From Onchocerca lupi (lineage: Eukaryota > Nematoda > Chromadorea > Rhabditida > Onchocercidae), in the NCBI GenBank assembly GCA_028564675.1, contig JAOVVO010000022.1:62001-126000 (forward strand): a DNA stretch of 64,000 nt. Reading direction: 5' to 3'. Below the pieces are notes generated by a model. It was not told the origin of the DNA, ran no database searches, and was given only the letters and a program-made list of their open reading frames with translations. A program made the position numbers and the translations under genes. Shown in pieces: positions 24,701 to 37,100 of the stretch; position 1 is the first letter of the stretch; each line of letters begins with the position of its first letter.

Positions 24701-27700
24701 ATATTTATTTAAGTGAGGCTAAATTACCATAATAAATGCGGATGAGAATGAACACATAGCTGTCGCAATAATGATCAAAAATTGTTATTAGTTGCAAACT
24801 GTGAATCACAGGCACGCATATTTTCTGTGTTTTTACTGATTTTTTTTCTTGAAAAAATTGAAAAATTAATCCGATGTAACGCAAAGACTTTACATCAGGA
24901 GAAATAAGTATCATTGGCAATAATAGAAAATTGGAAAAATCGAAAATAACAACCTAATTAAGATGTTCCTTACAAGTAATGGAAATCTTAATACCAACTC
25001 AAACTTTAGTTCATCCCGCTCACTTTTAGCACATATTCCATATCTACGCTTCATTCAAGCAATTGAAACGTTATACTCATTCAAAGTTTGAGATCAGGTT
25101 GAAGACCCTTCATCCCACAGTTCCTCAATTATTCACTTTACGAATAGAATTGCTTCATTACTTTCATTTTTAAGATATTGTATATATCAGTTCAGGTATA
25201 TTCAATTCTTTACTGAAGCACCTACGTCGATCTGTTGAATTTCAACAAACCGAAGAATGTCCATCAGTTGATCAGGAGAAAATATATCAAGAATCGCTGA
25301 TTAATACAATGGGTGACTATGCATACACATTACCCGATTACCAGAAGGTAATTGAATTTGTTATTCAACTTCCTGCAATTTTATTTTTTGTTATTTTTTA
25401 ATTGTTTATATGTTCCAGATGTGTTTATTTGTAGCTATTTGGAATTGCAGTACAAGTGTTATTTTTCATGAGGAGTTATGAATTGAATTTGAATTCAGAA
25501 CATTCATTGGATATTATAAAATTTTGCTGAGAATATAATGAATGTATTTTTTTTTTTTTTTTTTTTTTGCAATTTATAGGTAGAAATTATGCTCTTTATA
25601 TCTGCTAACATACCAAATCTTGGGAAAGACAGTCAATCACTAAAACCGAGCGATACTTTCCTGCAGCATATACTAGTAAAAACACTCTTAAAGGTATATC
25701 TTTTAGTATCGAACGCTTTCGAAGTTAGCTTTAATTTTATTTTTGCAGTCGTGTCGTTTCAGAATTATTTTTCAAATTTTTCTAATTTGAAATTATTCCG
25801 TTAATATATGTCATTTTCAGTTTTAACGTCAGTTAATAATAAAAATTTAATTTTTAGGTAGCAACAAAATACCGAACAGGCTTCATGTCAACAATATTTG
25901 GTAATAATTTCCCAAATACACTATTGCGATTAGCTTTAACTACTGATCCTGTTGTTCGTTTAGATACGCAATACATTTTTCATACCTTGCTTGATAGGTT
26001 TATATTTTATTTTTATTATTTGTTTATTTTGCAAATTATTTAAATAGTTCACTTTACTTTGAATTCTAATGTAATTGCTTCATTTCCTACAAGTATCAAA
26101 TGCAAAATGTAAACTGTGGATATTTTCAATGTTTTTTCTTTTGTATTATCAAAATCTTTAAGCAAAACTAGATTTTTGAAGAGTTTGCTTATTTTTAACA
26201 GTTTCTTCGACTTCATCATCGGTTTATCTTGAAAAAGAATAGAGATCATAACAACTACTTACAGGCATGATAATTTGCCAGTATTACGGCATTTACCTTA
26301 CGTCAACGATGTTACTGATTTGCAATTAACTTTCGAGAAATGCAGCAGATCGGATGAAATGATCATGCGAAACTATGCACCTCATTTACTTAATGCTCTC
26401 CACAAGTAAGTATATATGTGAGTCGTATTCATAGATCATAAATATTATCCGCATCTCCTAATTTTTTTATTTTATAACTACACATTGAGCAATACTTTGA
26501 CGGCTTAAGACAATTTTTTTTGTCATGAAAACTCGCAGATATGTATGGATGATACCAGAAGATGAAACGCAAGGAGAACATATGGATGCAATCCTTTGCA
26601 CAATGGCTTTATTGTGCATTGAAATTGGTTTTGATGAAGTAATTTTTTACTCTTCATTATTAATATCTCATGATTTGTTGTTTAGATTCCATTGATTTAG
26701 TTGTTTTACTAATTTTTGGTTATTACTTTACAGTTTTAAAAAAGACATATATCAGACACTTGCTTTTATTGGACTACTTTGGAGATTACTGATCTTATTA
26801 CGAAATTGCATTTTAAACAATGGAGAAATTAGTTACATAGATGGTCATTGGTCATATTAAATTATTTAGAATATTGAATTCAATTTTAACATTTGTTATT
26901 AAAAATGCAATCAAGATAATGATTCATAGTACATTTTAGATGTTGATACAGTTATTCCGGTTATCTTTTGCACTGCAATCAATGGCATTAGAATCTTCGT
27001 TTCATTTTAATGGTGCGAAGCGTATAGCTATTCATAATTTGGTGGCAAAATATCTTAACTTCAGCAGTCAGCTGATTGCCATACCATCTCTTTGTCAGCA
27101 TGTCCAGCAAGTAAGTTTATTTTGAGGAATTTGCATGAAAAATCTTGGAAATATTTCAGTTTTAATCAAAATTTGCATGAAACGAAACTATTATCATGGA
27201 TTCAAAAAAATCTATGAATTAATAGGAAATTCGAATAAAAATATTTTTTTCGATTAATTCGGCGTCTGATAAATTTCTGTGGTTTTTTGTTTGCTTTCTA
27301 AACTACTGAAGAGATATTTTGCATATGCTTCAAGTATGGAAAGACAAAATGCGTAAGAGTTTTATTAGAAGCAATAATTAGAACCACGGAAACATTTCTA
27401 CATATTTTAAATTTAGACGCATAAAATTTTCCGAGTAAATCTCAAGAACTTTTGTCATTTATATTTTCGCCCAGAAATTAAATTTAACATAAAGACCCGA
27501 AAAGTAATTTAAAAAATCATTTGGTTTAGGTTGTAAAGCAACGAGCATTACGAGGCCATCCATCATTGAATCTTTTGTCGGAATCCCAATCAGATAAAAA
27601 CAGTCCTAAGAAAGCACCGCTTGCATACTGTGACGATGAGGAACAAGCGGCACTTTGTCTTGAAGAGGATGCAACAATTCTTTTCGATATCAATGACGTC

Positions 27701-28924
27701 AGCGAAATGCTTAAGGTGCAAATGGATGTTTGAATTATTTGCAATTATTTTATACTTTTTTGCTTTGCTAGAAATGGTATGTTTGACAGTTATAAATTTC
27801 GGGATTGCTCGTATTATTATTGAGTGTATTTGTTAGCCAGTATTTTCTCTGACTTGGATTATTTTATTATTTATTTTAGGCCAGTGGTAAAGATGTGAAA
27901 AACCTGACGGCGGCATTCATTTCGAAAGGCGCAGTACTGGCATCATCAATATCAGGTGATATAATAGTAAATAAAGATTGGCCATTCAGAGAAGCTGAAA
28001 AAATGAATAATATTGATGGAACAGATAATAGTGGAATTGACGAAAATACAATCTCGCTTGATATAAGTATCGATTGGAGTCAATCTGAATCTGTACAAAC
28101 TTCTCGAAAAAATACACTCTTTCCATCAACACGTGGAAGTAAGAATTTCTGTTCTCAAAGAAAATGTTGCTTTTAATTGAAGCCCATATAAAAAGTTAAT
28201 TGACAAAATTTGATAGAAGAATGTTAAGATTGTCTGCTTCCTTCCTGCTATTTTGTTAAGGCATCCACCAATTTTAAATAACTGTAGTAAAAGTTTATTT
28301 TTATTCGAAATCTTGATTTTTCATCATTTATTTATTTTTTATTTCGTGCTGAAATTAATTTCTTAATGTTATCACTATATTATAGAATCCGATATTCCCC
28401 CGACAACTGTTAATGAATTGCGTAAGAAGATGAATATGTTAACTGATCCGATTGAGGAAGAAAAAAGGGAACAGGTATATATTACTCGCTTTGCGTTTCT
28501 TCCAAGTTTTGTGAGATTTTTTTGGCACTTAACTTCTGCGATGCCATATTAATGCAAAAAAGTTGGACAGTTTTATATAAAAAAGCATTATCAACTTTCT
28601 AACAACATGAAAAGAAATTAGAAATAGAAAATGTTGTTAATACACTTGAAAAACCATAATCTTCTAATATCTTGCTCAAATCTAATTTTAATATCGTCCT
28701 TTTAATAGGAATGGACGCAAAAAGTCCTGGATAAATTTCGCAACCAGGACTTCAATAAACTTGTAGAAGAAATGCATCAAGAACGTGAAGAAGTTGATTT
28801 GTCACGAACTGTGAAAAGATTACTTCAGCGAAATGATGATGCAAGTCGTATAAATGAATGCGGATCTTACAATAAACCGAAAAATATTTTCGAACTTAAA
28901 TTACCTGAATCTTTTGTCTTTTAG
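21797..28924 (+). CDS. EFR3: EFR3, plasma-membrane anchor of PI4-kinase IIIalpha
   Basis: EFR3 holds the PI4KIIIalpha-TTC7-FAM126 complex at the plasma membrane, where it makes PI4P. Exons: 21797-21876, 22079-22226, 22475-22600, 23094-23259, 23353-23463, 23731-23836, 24011-24170, 24311-24431, 25196-25347, 25580-25693, 25858-25997, 26265-26405, 26539-26638, 26940-27110, 27530-27715, 27880-28138, 28386-28474, 28709-28924. Phases agree throughout: 2586 nt, 861 residues, close to human EFR3A/B. Diagnostic stretches are KLTFYAISRPEKLDKIGEY, FANIEENTPAYHREYDFF, MDKIIPSILFNLQ and the C-terminus IFELKLPESFVF, which matches the conserved EFR3 tail. The N-terminus carries CCC-x2-C followed by basic residues (KLRYRR), the expected palmitoylation and membrane-binding patch. 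A serine/acid-rich linker (around residues 660-760) replaces the vertebrate disordered region. Assignment is firm; splice borders are inferred. Confidence 0.93.
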
Positions 28925-31024
28925 TGTTACCCTAGGAAGTTTTAAATTTATGTGGGTCAGGCATGAAAACAAAAATGCAAAAACAACAAATTTTAAAGCA
29001 TTGTTTATCCCTTCACATAAATTAAGTTTCCAACTTCTATATATACTCAGGTGAAAACATAAGACATCACCTGTAGCTACATATTTGACTTAGTTCCAGA
29101 GCGACAGCGCGATGTTTGATGCTACATTTTGCATTTTGCATTCATTTTATCTTTAAGAGAATAGACAATGAAGCTCATAACGAAAAGAACTCAACTACCT
29201 TTCTTAATTTTATAAATAATCAAGTATTCGATAAAGCGATTAAGTCTGCATAAAATGTTCGCAAAAACCAAATAAGATAATTAAGTTCATAAAAAAGTTC
29301 GTTCTGACATATTATCGTTTAATTTTTTGTATTATGCTGCATTTCTGTTTTTGGTTTCAAAAGTTGAAGAGTATTGCATTCGGTAAATTTCGAAGGATAA
29401 TAAACATGATAGGATTCAGTACCTATACGCATCATAAATTATATAGTTTTGGTGCTTTGGCAATTATGTGATATTATTTCATTGTGAATGTACTTTGTAT
29501 TTGTTTTCTAAAAGTTTCCTATCATTCCTTTTCTATCATTTGTACAGTAATTAATTTCAATGTCCATATATTTGATATAAATGTGTCTTTGTACTGCTAG
29601 TGGAATTTTCTGTAATACTTCTTTTTTTGGATTTAAAAAAATTCAAAAAAACAAAAAAAAAATTAAAATGAAAGAAAAAAATCCAAGAAGAAAATTTTTG
29701 GATTTTTTAATAAAGCTAGAAAAACCATAAACAAAAATTTGTGGAAGATTGAAGCAAAATTCAAAAATTCTCAAGAGACATTCATGATTGATAGTAATTC
29801 CATTTCATTTTCTTGGCATGAAGGAAAACATTCGAATCGCAGAGAACTGACATCATTTCCACCTGAAACCTATTGTGAAAAGCATCTCTGGATTACAACA
29901 AACTGGAGATTCCAGTTATGACTGAATAGTTTTCTGCATCTCAGTTATGTTTCCCAGTAATAAATAAATAGTGGTTTTATGTAAAATATGCAGTGATGGG
30001 TAAACTGTTGACAAATATATGGAAGTACAGCCACATATCCAATACAATAGAAGATTAGAAAAATCCACTGAATCTCATTGCTACTTCCTTCTCTTACTTC
30101 AAAAAGGGGTTTACAAAGTTTTATTAGAAGAAAGGACGAGAATGATAGACCTGTTCGGTTGATCTACATATGTATTAAGATTAGTTTAAATCAGTTCAGT
30201 GTACTGAATGATGAATAATGGCTCATCGCAATTATAACAGGCTGTTGAAATATCTTAAATACACCATAACATTTAGGGAATGTGTAGATTAAAATACATT
30301 AAAATCCTAATTAAAATATGTTTAATGAATGATTACCAGAGAAAGCAATGTTTTAGTAGTAGAAGGTGCTTCTTCTGCCGTCATCTTGATTTCCTAGAAT
30401 TTAATTTCCCGGGAAATATCTCCACGTACCATTTCACTTGAAATTAGCTGTCTCTTGCCCACTTCTCTCTTCTGCAATCTCCATTGATGGGATGTGCTAA
30501 TTGCATTCTGCTACACCCTGCACTCCAATAGGTTGCTATGAGGTGCGTGGGTGGTTTGCATTAGTAAATCAAGTGGCTTCTGTCACTTCTTTACTATAAT
30601 AGACTGTTGGGGGGTGCGTAGGCGGTTTGCATTAATGAGTTTAGGTAGTTCGAGGAGAGGTTACTATGTGTGTGTTGCTATGGCGTTACGTTTGCTCACG
30701 TATATGTTTTGATTCGAATTAAGTATACATGTACTTTCTACGTGCAAATCTTTCCTTCCTCTTCTCTCCCTTAATTAATTCTGAGTTGATTGTGCATTCA
30801 ATCCAAATATCATCTGTAAAATGTTTTGGAAAATTTTATTTGATTTCATATTGTCTTTCAGTAATTTACTGTATAAATCATTAGAAATATTCGGCGAATT
30901 ATATACATGCTATTTAGACTGTAAAACGCACTGTTTCAGATTTTAAAGCATGAACCATGAATAGAGTCGCAAAAATGAAAAACATTTAAAATACTTTCAG
31001 ATTTTAAGAGATCGAGTAAAAAGT
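28925..31024. other. Spacer between EFR3 and sgt-1
   Basis: Contains the EFR3 3' UTR and then the sgt-1 upstream region. AATAAA occurs at 29399-29404. A 60-codon frame at 29739-29921 lacks family signs. The stretch 30440-30700 is noticeably richer in G than its surroundings and contains a duplicated 25-bp motif. A 3' splice acceptor at 30999-31000 lies 24 nt before the sgt-1 start and may receive a spliced leader. Confidence 0.55.
30542..30637 (+). promoter_or_regulatory. Duplicated GGTGCGTRGGYGGTTTGCAT motif upstream of sgt-1
   Basis: Two 25-bp copies, 30542-30566 and 30613-30637, start 71 bp apart and match at 21 of 25 positions. Each ends in TTTGCAT, close to a POU octamer core. They sit about 400-480 bp upstream of the sgt-1 start in an unusually G-rich patch. 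A regulatory role is inferred from position and duplication only. Confidence 0.4.
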
Positions 31025-33376
31025 ATGAGAATGAATGACTCAGTTGATACACCATCGAGCGATCCGGAATTGAGTCAAAAAAAGCAAGATATGAGTGATG
31101 AAAAGAATCTCGTTGTTTCATTCATTCAATTTTTGCGTCAACGTATTTCACGGGATCAGTATACAAATGATCAAGCCGAAGGAATTGAAGGTTATTGTCG
31201 TTTTGCTTCATTATAGTTTATCATTGCCAGTGTGACTGTCGGCATATTTAAAATATCCAGTAGCTTTACAGTAAAATTCAAGGCAGCATTCGGATCATTG
31301 TGTTCATTATTTACTCTCATTTCTGTAATTTTAAAGTTGTTATACTGATGCCTATATAGAAATCAATTGGCTATCGATCATAGCCAAATGATTTCTGAAT
31401 TGTAATTCAGTACGTCAATGAAATGAAAGTTTGACTGCAGTATTTCTCACATATTATTGGACTTTTATGATTCAGGGCATCTTGAGCGGATTAATCGTTA
31501 AAGCATATTTCATTGGTCTTAATTAAACTTTATAAAGAAAAGTTTTTCAGTCGCTATTCAGTGTCTTGAAACAGCATTCAATATAACCGACTCCAGTTAC
31601 TTGTTTCAACCATCGAAACCTCTTTTCGACATTTTCATTGCAGCTGAAGGTCTTCCAGCCGTATGTTTTATTTTTCAATTAAATTAATTTTCGTGAAAAA
31701 TGAATCAGCAGAACTTTTAAAATCCAGAGCAACTCGTATTCCAATTACATATCAATTTTTGTTATACAGCATCTCCTAACATGAATGGTTTTGATTATCT
31801 AAGGCCAAGCTCTTTTGAACAGAGGTAGATCGTTCCAACAAGAAATGTTGTACGTTAAATTTCAAGGGAATCGATGATTTTCCGAAACCAACTGCGGAAG
31901 AAATCAAACAAGCGAATAATTTAAAGGAGGAAGGGAATACATTGATGAAATCTTCGCAATTTGAAAATGCTATATTAAAATACAATGAAGCTATCAAGCT
32001 GAACAAAGACCCAGCTTACTTTTGCAATCGGTAAATATGGGAATGCTGTTGTAATTCACTTCTTTTTTGATGATTTACTATTGTTGAAGCTAATATAATT
32101 ATTAGGAAACTTCCAAATGTTTAAAAAAAGAAAAACTTCGAAAGAAAAAAGCATTGGAATTTTTGGATACTTTTCTAGTTTAGAATTCAGAAAATATACC
32201 ATAGATTAACAGCTTCTTACAAGTTTTTTGTCTCTTAATTATAACATGTTCATGTTTTTCCGTTAGAGTTTATAAAAATTTCAGAGCAGCAGCTTACTGT
32301 CGGCTAGAACAGTATGATCTCGCAATACAGGATTGTCGTGCTGCACTGGCCTTGGATCCAAAATATAGTAAAGCTTACGGACGAATGGGGTAAAATTTAA
32401 TTTCGCCTGTCAAATCATGGAAAGAATATAGAAAGAATACATTATTTCTTCAACAGTTTGAATGAAATGGAATTTCTGTTTTTTTTTTCTTTTTTTTTTA
32501 GATTAGCGTTTTCTTGCCAAAATCGTTATGAGCAAGCTGTAGAAGCATATAAGAAAGCAGTGGAACTGGATCCAGAACAAGAAAGCTACAAAAACAATCT
32601 GAAAATTGCTGAAGATAAACTGAAAGAGCTGGAGGAATCATTCAGGCAGGGACAAGGTCCTGGGGTAAGTTTCTGTTATTCTTTTTCGAATGTTCAATTC
32701 AGGTGCCAAATTTCGCAGGATCTTTTTCTTATTTCAGTTGTTTGGTTCTCAGATGCCCGACATGACCACACTATTAAATAATCCAGCGATGATGAACATG
32801 GCCAGACAGTTGATGGCTGATCCAAACATTCAGAATATGATGTCACAAATGATGACTGGTATACTCGGCAGTGGATCAAGCACTGGTGTTTCTAATCTTA
32901 TTGAAGCCGGCCAGCAGGTTGTTTTCGTTATATTAAGTGCAGATGGATTAGTGATTTCAAGATTTAAGTAACTTGTACGAACTTCTTCGAGAACTCGACT
33001 TTGGGATGTCATTTTCATTACGAGAAGATCGCTTGTGCTACTATTCTTGTTCAGTTTTAGTTAGCTCAACAAATGCAGAGTGCCAATCCAGATCTGGTTG
33101 AACAACTGAGGCAACAGTTTCAGGGCCAAGGTAATTTTATATTTCAATTGCCTATATCTATTTAACTGGACTGCTCTTAGTTATTGGTCTTCCTTATTTA
33201 ATTACAAACTAAACAACATTTTGATCTTTCGTAGTCGATCGTAAGATGGAGATATCATTTATAATATCAAAACCCATTGAACAAATTATCAATAAAATTA
33301 TTCTTTAGAAGGTCATAACGATAAAAGCGACAGGAATGGACCGCATGAAAATGGTGGTGAGCAGCCTCCGCAGTAA
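31025..33376 (+). CDS. sgt-1: SGT small glutamine-rich TPR co-chaperone
   Basis: SGT binds Hsp70/Hsp90 through its TPR domain and handles tail-anchored membrane proteins before hand-off to the GET/TRC pathway. Exons: 31025-31190, 31551-31660, 31867-32030, 32285-32389, 32502-32664, 32738-32917, 33061-33130, 33309-33376 (TAA). Phases agree: 1026 nt, 341 residues. Order: N-terminal dimerisation helix (VVSFIQFLRQRI...VAIQCLETAF), three TPRs about residues 100-203 (EEGNTLMKSSQFENAI, CNRAAAYCRLEQYDLAI, KAYGRMGLAFSC), then the methionine/glutamine-rich tail (NPAMMNMARQLMADPNIQ, GQQLAQQMQ). Two ATGs are possible, 31025 and 31091; the later gives MSDEKNLVV, closer to the family's usual start. The exon-3 acceptor (ttcaag|GGA) is less canonical but joins LPA to GIDDFPKP in frame. 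Confidence 0.93.
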
Positions 33377-34138
33377 TCTGTTCAAATTATAGTGAGTTTA
33401 CTGCACAAGTTTGTCTGCTCCGCAAGCTTGTCTTTCTTCGATATTTATGTCTCGGCGATCACATATTATGATTGTTGGTTATATATTCCTTTCCTAATCA
33501 ATAACTTTTTCTACAGCTTCTGCATCTCTTCATATGATGAACCGTGTGGGTTTGTTAAAAATTATTGGAAATTTGTTCCTGTAGTAGAAAGTGGGGTAAA
33601 TACATTTTTTTTCTCTCTCTCTCTCACTCTCTTTCCTTCTCTAATATTACCGATAACTTTCTTTTGTTTTAATTTCAAGTCGACGGATTGCTATTTGATG
33701 GGGATTTTGAGCGTTTCTGGTCTTAGTTTCCTTTTTCTTTCATTAAAATAACTTGTGGAAGTTTGTGAAAAATGAATTGATCCCGACATAATTCCACTTT
33801 GTTGTTATAAACCTGAATGCAAAGAGACAGACCATAGTCTTGATGATTGGGGATATTAAACAGTTCTTTTCGGAATTTATGTATCTGAGGGAAGCAGATG
33901 AAAGATTGCTTGACATGAAAATTTATGATGGAAAGGTCAAATACGACCTCTCTATTTTGTTCATAGTGGAGGTTAAGCAAAAGAGGATAATGGTGATGGT
34001 TTTCAACTGTCTCGTTTTGAAAATTTCGAGGGAAATTTACTTTTCTCAACTTCTAGGATGGAAACTTCAAGTTAGAATAAAGAAATACTTTGCCATATTT
34101 TACAAATGCAAAAGGAAATGCGAACTGTTTTGCTTTGT
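33377..34138. other. Convergent 3' spacer, sgt-1 / LRR gene
   Basis: Holds the 3' UTRs of two converging genes. A pyrimidine tract with CT repeats lies near 33608-33635. Open frames of ~100 codons on both strands (33392-33751, 33723-34049, 33840-34142) overlap each other and carry no motif. I see no further gene. Confidence 0.55.
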
Positions 34139-37100
34139 TTAGCATATAACCCTTTGCACGCAGGAGTCTCTGAGGCACTGCAATGCCTTATCACTGAACT
34201 TCGGACGTCCACTGAAATCAGCATGCGATATCCATTCAAGATCAGGACAAAATTGCGCTAGCAAATAGATTGATTTATCGGTGCATGACGTTGCACGAAT
34301 TCGCACTTCCTTCAAACAGCATTTCCTGAAATATAATTTCAAGTTGCATTTGGATGTCTTGCAATTTAAAGCTTCTCCTGAAGGGAATTCACTAGAAAGA
34401 GTCAAACCTTTGTGTTTTTATTTAATTTTAATAAGTACAAATTATTGTTCTACGCGAGAGAAATTTTTTAATCCATTTTCCACAGTTAATTTGTATCCTC
34501 GAACAACACTTTTTGAATCTGTAGGAAATAAATAAATTTGGAAGTTGAATTCATGAATTAAACAAAATTTACCGCGCTAGTGCAGCAAGTCCTTCGTCAG
34601 TGACGTATCTACAACCATTCAAATTAATATTCTTCAAACCCATGCAGTTATCTGCTAATAGCGCCAAGAAGCGGTCATCAACACATGAAATGTGCGATAC
34701 TTCCAGATCCTAGAATACAAGCAATGGTGCTTTTTTCATACTGTTCTTAAATCTCGTTATGTCTAAGGATTGGAAATTCACTAATAATATATGATGTATG
34801 TAAAAACCAAACTTTTCAAGCGAGAGAGAAAATGACAGTACTAGATTTGATTTAAACGCAATTCAAAAAAGCATTTGGAAGCAGGCTAGAAAATTCAAAA
34901 ATCTTAAATTCAAAAAAAATGCACCGTGATCGAATGTGCACCGCGCGCGATCGCAAACAGAGCTCTGTAAGTTGTTCGAAGGCGACACAATTTTAGTGAT
35001 CGTAATCTTGAACCTGCCGAATGAGCTCCACCTAAATAGAGATAAAGTGTACCATAAATTTTGGAGAAACTGCTGGATAATAATGAGATCCTCAAATGAT
35101 GTCATATTTATGAAAGAGAAATAAAAATTTTAAGACTACATATGATTTGTTTTGGATTCAGTATTCAAAATTAGTATCCAAAAAACGTGGGGAATCAAAA
35201 TATAAACCAGCAAAAAACAGTCGTAGTAGCTTGTTATTAATGTGTTTTACATCAAGTGCCAGGTGACTTAAATTTGGAAGGCACTGCGTTATCAAACTAA
35301 AAACTCCATCAATAATCGTCGGCAGCGATATCTAAAAATTAATAATGAAAAAAAAATATTTGTTTCTGCAAGACTTTCCGGAATTTGAAAAATAAAAATG
35401 GGGATCCGGAAATTTAAGACTAAAAATTTAAGAGAATTGATAGCTGAAATCATGCTGTATATAGATATCAGCAATAAAAAAAAAGAAGGAACATCCGTTT
35501 CTTAACTCATCGTTTGCTTTTGGAGAACTAGGAACTTACATGAAGTCGCGTTATTTTACTTCCAATATAAGGTAAGATAGTACGTAAAAATGTATTAGCA
35601 TCTTCTACACATCGCTGAAAATGAATAGTTAAGTGAAAATCAATAAAAGCTTAGTAGCGTCTTTAACAATTATGCTATAATATCCTAGAAATGAATTGGT
35701 GAAATGTGTAGCTTCCATTGCGTGTATAAAAAATTACATATCTTTTGTGCATAATATTCAATTTGATCAAGGAAGTGGTAGCTCTTTACGATTCAGTTTG
35801 CGAAATTTTCGAGAAATATTGCCATGGAAAAGAAAAAAAAGCAAGGAGGACAGAGGGAAGAATAAAAGGAGATAATTAAGTCACCAAAATTGTGTGAATT
35901 AGTGACCTGCGTTATGATCATTCTCAAACTGAACCATATAAAGTTGATCAAATCAATTTCTTACCCAACTTGGTTCCTTGCAGTTCATCTGCAGATGAAT
36001 ACTTGTAAGTTGAGGCAACGTCTCCAGCCGATCGATTAAGCTATTCACATCCTCATCGCCGCAAACTGATAACCGTATCCTACTTACCGTTGGTGGTAAT
36101 AAAGGTAAAGTGAAAAAATAATTCCCTAAAACAAGCGATAGTTTGATTTTTGTCATGAATTATAGCTGACAGGAAGTACGTCAACAATGCTTTCAAGAAA
36201 TTTCGCTTGCTTTCAGACGAAGTCTGGTGACGATTATCTTAAAATGGAAAAGCATAAATGTATGAGAAATTAGATAAAACCGAACTTCTCTGGATAGTAT
36301 TCGCCGAATAATGGCTTGATAAATATCAGATAAATGTGAATACAGTGATCATTATAAGGGTATTCTATGTTGAGTATTTGTTAACTACAAGAAAATATTA
36401 AAGAAGGATGAGAAAAAGAACTGAAAGGGATTAATAGTGAGAACGAAGGGTCAAATAGAGCAAAAAAAAATTGAAGCAAACCATGCAGATCAACATCACG
36501 CAGTCCTACACCAGCGATCCTGTATTCAGGCATTAATGCAAGCTCAGTCTCTACCTGAATAAAAACGCTTTTAAAAAGCAAAAATTAACAAAATTACTGG
36601 ACACCATATTTTAATTTACAGTTAACAATTGAAAAACATGGAAATTTTCCCATGGGATATCGAAATTAGAAAAAAATTTGAGAATGAATAATAAATTTTC
36701 AAAAGAATACTTCAAAGAACCGACAAAGCGATAACTGTTTGATATTCGGACAATTGAGACTCAAATAAAACAGAGCAGAAGATGGATCGATTACATTTGG
36801 CAGAAAATCCAGCTCCAAAACAGATAATTTTTCACCGAGATAGTGAGCGATATCATAAAGTGCTTGATCAGTTAGACCTGAAATTTCATCGATGAAATTT
36901 AATAGCAGCATAAAAACGGTAGTTAAAAGGTTGAATTAAAGCGAATAATTATAAGATGGATGTATCGATATAAAAGTTGAACACTTCCAGATAATACCAA
37001 AAGTACACTAAAATAAGGCATATAACAAACTGATTCTATTTCGATTGTTGTAAGACTAACTTCTGCAGTTATTCAAATACAAGCAATGAATATTACGATT

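Noticed and set aside
33392..34142. Three overlapping ~100-codon frames on both strands
   Set aside because: Hydrophobic, AT-driven, mutually overlapping, no splice-compatible partners or motifs; they fall in the joint 3' UTR region.
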